A stretch of DNA of 6,624 nucleotides from NCBI GenBank assembly GCA_018715765.1, contig DVKY01000091.1, positions 1 to 6,624 of the forward strand, in the 5' to 3' direction. Positions 5,683-6,624 of the stretch are shown piece by piece. Numbering within the stretch: the first letter of the stretch is position 1; the number at the start of each line of letters is the position of its first letter. The position numbers and the translations under genes are program-made. The notes under the pieces are model-generated. The model worked only from the letters and a program-made list of their open reading frames with translations, searched no databases and was not told the DNA's origin. This DNA comes from Fimivicinus intestinavium (lineage in GTDB: Bacteria > Bacillota > Clostridia > Oscillospirales > Acutalibacteraceae).

Positions 5683-6456
5683 TTATTCATCGTCGGATTC
5701 GTCTGCAAACACAAAGTTTGATGGGAGCCCCTCCGGAGCGGCCCCGCTGCGGTTACTGATTACCAGGTCAAACACCGGCAGCGGCTTAAACCGGCAATAA
5801 GAGGTAACGCCCAGCTTGCTGGCATCTGCCAGTAAATAATTATGCGTCGCATATTTCATGGCTACCTCTTTGACGGGAATGGTATCAATATCATCATTGT
5901 AGGCCATCTGATGCACCAGTTCGATGCCGGAGCATCCAAAAAACGCATGGTCAAAATGGAATTGGGAAACCATCTTTTCCGCAAAAACGCCGACCGTACT
6001 GGCGTGGAAATGGCTGTAATGCCCGCCGATCAAAAAAATATCCACGTCCATGTTCTGAACACGCTGCGGGATCAAGAGATTGTGCGTTACAATGCGAATT
6101 TTTTTATCCTGAATAAAATCAATCATGGGGGCAATTGTTGTGCCGCCATCCAAAAAAATGCAATCCCCATCCTTGACCAGGGAGGCCGCTCTGCGGGCAA
6201 TGGCGATCTTCGCTTCAATATGCTCCTTGGATTTTTCACTTGTAATCATCGGCGCGGCAACGGCGGCGTTGGAAAGCGGCAGCCGCGTGGCCCCGCTGCG
6301 CACCTTCACAGCAAGCCCCTTTTCATCCAGCTTCTCAAAATCTCGACGGACGGTCGCAATCGAGACTCCAAGCTCTTCGGCCGTCTCCTTGAGTGTAACG
6401 ACTTCTTTTTCCCTCAGCCGGTTCAAAATATACCGGGCTCTCTCTGATGCGATCAT
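5683..6456 (-). CDS. DeoR-family transcriptional repressor
   Basis: A 257-residue DNA-binding protein. Residues about 5-57 form the DeoR winged helix-turn-helix, with the helices in TLKETAEELGVSIATVRRDF (21-40) and the family-typical VRRDFEKLDEKG. The C-terminal sugar-phosphate sensor domain shows FLDGGTT at 101-107, IGG at 143-145, DHAFFGCSGI at 169-178, and YLLADASKLG at 207-216 with Lys214, all expected of GlpR, AgaR and UlaR relatives. Such repressors release DNA when they bind a phosphorylated sugar of the pathway they control. The ATG at 6456 has GGGGAG 5 nt upstream; a TTG 5 codons earlier would place that site inside the coding region. It ends in an acidic tail (ADESDDE). It converges on the transketolase gene with 138 nt between, filled by inverted repeats. 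It is the obvious candidate regulator of the whole window, but the inducing ligand is unknown. Confidence 0.93.
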   Translation of the reverse strand: MIASERARYILNRLREKEVVTLKETAEELGVSIATVRRDFEKLDEKGLAVKVRSGATRLPLSNAAVAAPMITSEKSKEHIEAKIAIARRAASLVKDGDCIFLDGGTTIAPMIDFIQDKKIRIVTHNLLIPQRVQNMDVDIFLIGGHYSHFHASTVGVFAEKMVSQFHFDHAFFGCSGIELVHQMAYNDDIDTIPVKEVAMKYATHNYLLADASKLGVTSYCRFKPLPVFDLVISNRSGAAPEGLPSNFVFADESDDE

Positions 6457-6486
6457 AACGTCTCCCCGCAAATAGCAGCCAGATCT

Positions 6487-6510
6487 TGCAAAACAATTAA
6501 TAAAATTGCA
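6487..6510. promoter_or_regulatory. Inverted TGCAA/TTGCA pair in the regulator leader
   Basis: TGCAA at 6487-6491 and TTGCA at 6506-6510 form an inverted pair 14 nt apart, with ATTAAT at the exact centre completing a partly symmetric 24-bp element. It lies between the predicted regulator promoter and its start codon. The same half-sites make up the palindrome over the EIIA promoter (84-97), so this is a candidate autoregulatory operator. The AT-rich setting makes chance matches easy. Confidence 0.3.
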
Positions 6511-6547
6511 TCCGGCTTAATGACGGATTAGCTCCATACTGGTTGTT

Positions 6548-6577
6548 ATCATAGCATACATATCTGCTAAAAAGCAA
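6548..6577 (-). promoter_or_regulatory. Promoter of the DeoR-family gene
   Basis: On the minus strand TTGCTT (6577-6572) and TATGAT (6553-6548) are 18 nt apart, and TGC directly before TATGAT gives an extended -10. The transcript would start near 6541, with a leader of about 85 nt that contains the TGCAA/TTGCA pair and an ATCCG/CGGAT inverted pair (6510-6514 and 6524-6528). Nothing coding is seen from 6457 to the window end. Confidence 0.5.
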
Positions 6578-6624
6578 TACTTCCGCCAAATATTTTCTAT
6601 CTTCTCATGAATTTTGACTGATTT

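Overview
The window reads as a carbohydrate-utilisation locus from a Gram-positive anaerobe, most likely a Clostridia-type Bacillota. This is inferred from strong AGGAGG-type ribosome binding sites, two TTG starts, a PTS component, a split (two-gene) transketolase, and GC-balanced genes beside AT-rich promoters. Seven protein genes are supported. No RNA gene, insertion sequence or CRISPR array was seen.

Layout. (1) 1-177 is an AT-rich leader with a near-consensus promoter and a perfect palindrome over its -35 box. (2) 178-639 (+) is a PTS EIIA of the ascorbate/UlaC type. (3) 650-1276 (-) is a HAD-superfamily phosphatase, tail to tail with the EIIA gene at a 10-nt gap. (4) 1277-1401 is a divergent control region. 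(5) 1402-5544 (+) is a four-gene row: two different double-SIS-domain sugar-phosphate enzymes (isomerase/deaminase/deglycase class), then the N-terminal and C-terminal halves of a transketolase. (6) 5545-5682 holds a series of inverted repeats, at least one a likely terminator. (7) 5683-6456 (-) is a DeoR-family sugar-phosphate-responsive repressor with its own AT-rich promoter region, which runs to the window end.

How the genes may work together (inference): a PTS that uses this EIIA would import and phosphorylate a nitrogen-bearing sugar, such as an amino sugar or an Amadori-type sugar-amine conjugate. The two SIS enzymes would remove or move the amine and yield ketose or aldose phosphates. 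The split transketolase would pass two-carbon units from those phosphates into the pentose phosphate pool. The HAD phosphatase could trim or detoxify intermediates, and the DeoR protein would derepress the set on sensing a sugar phosphate. No EIIB or EIIC gene is in the window, so the transporter must be encoded elsewhere. The substrate cannot be read from the sequence. I know no named pathway with exactly this combination, which makes the locus the main point of interest.
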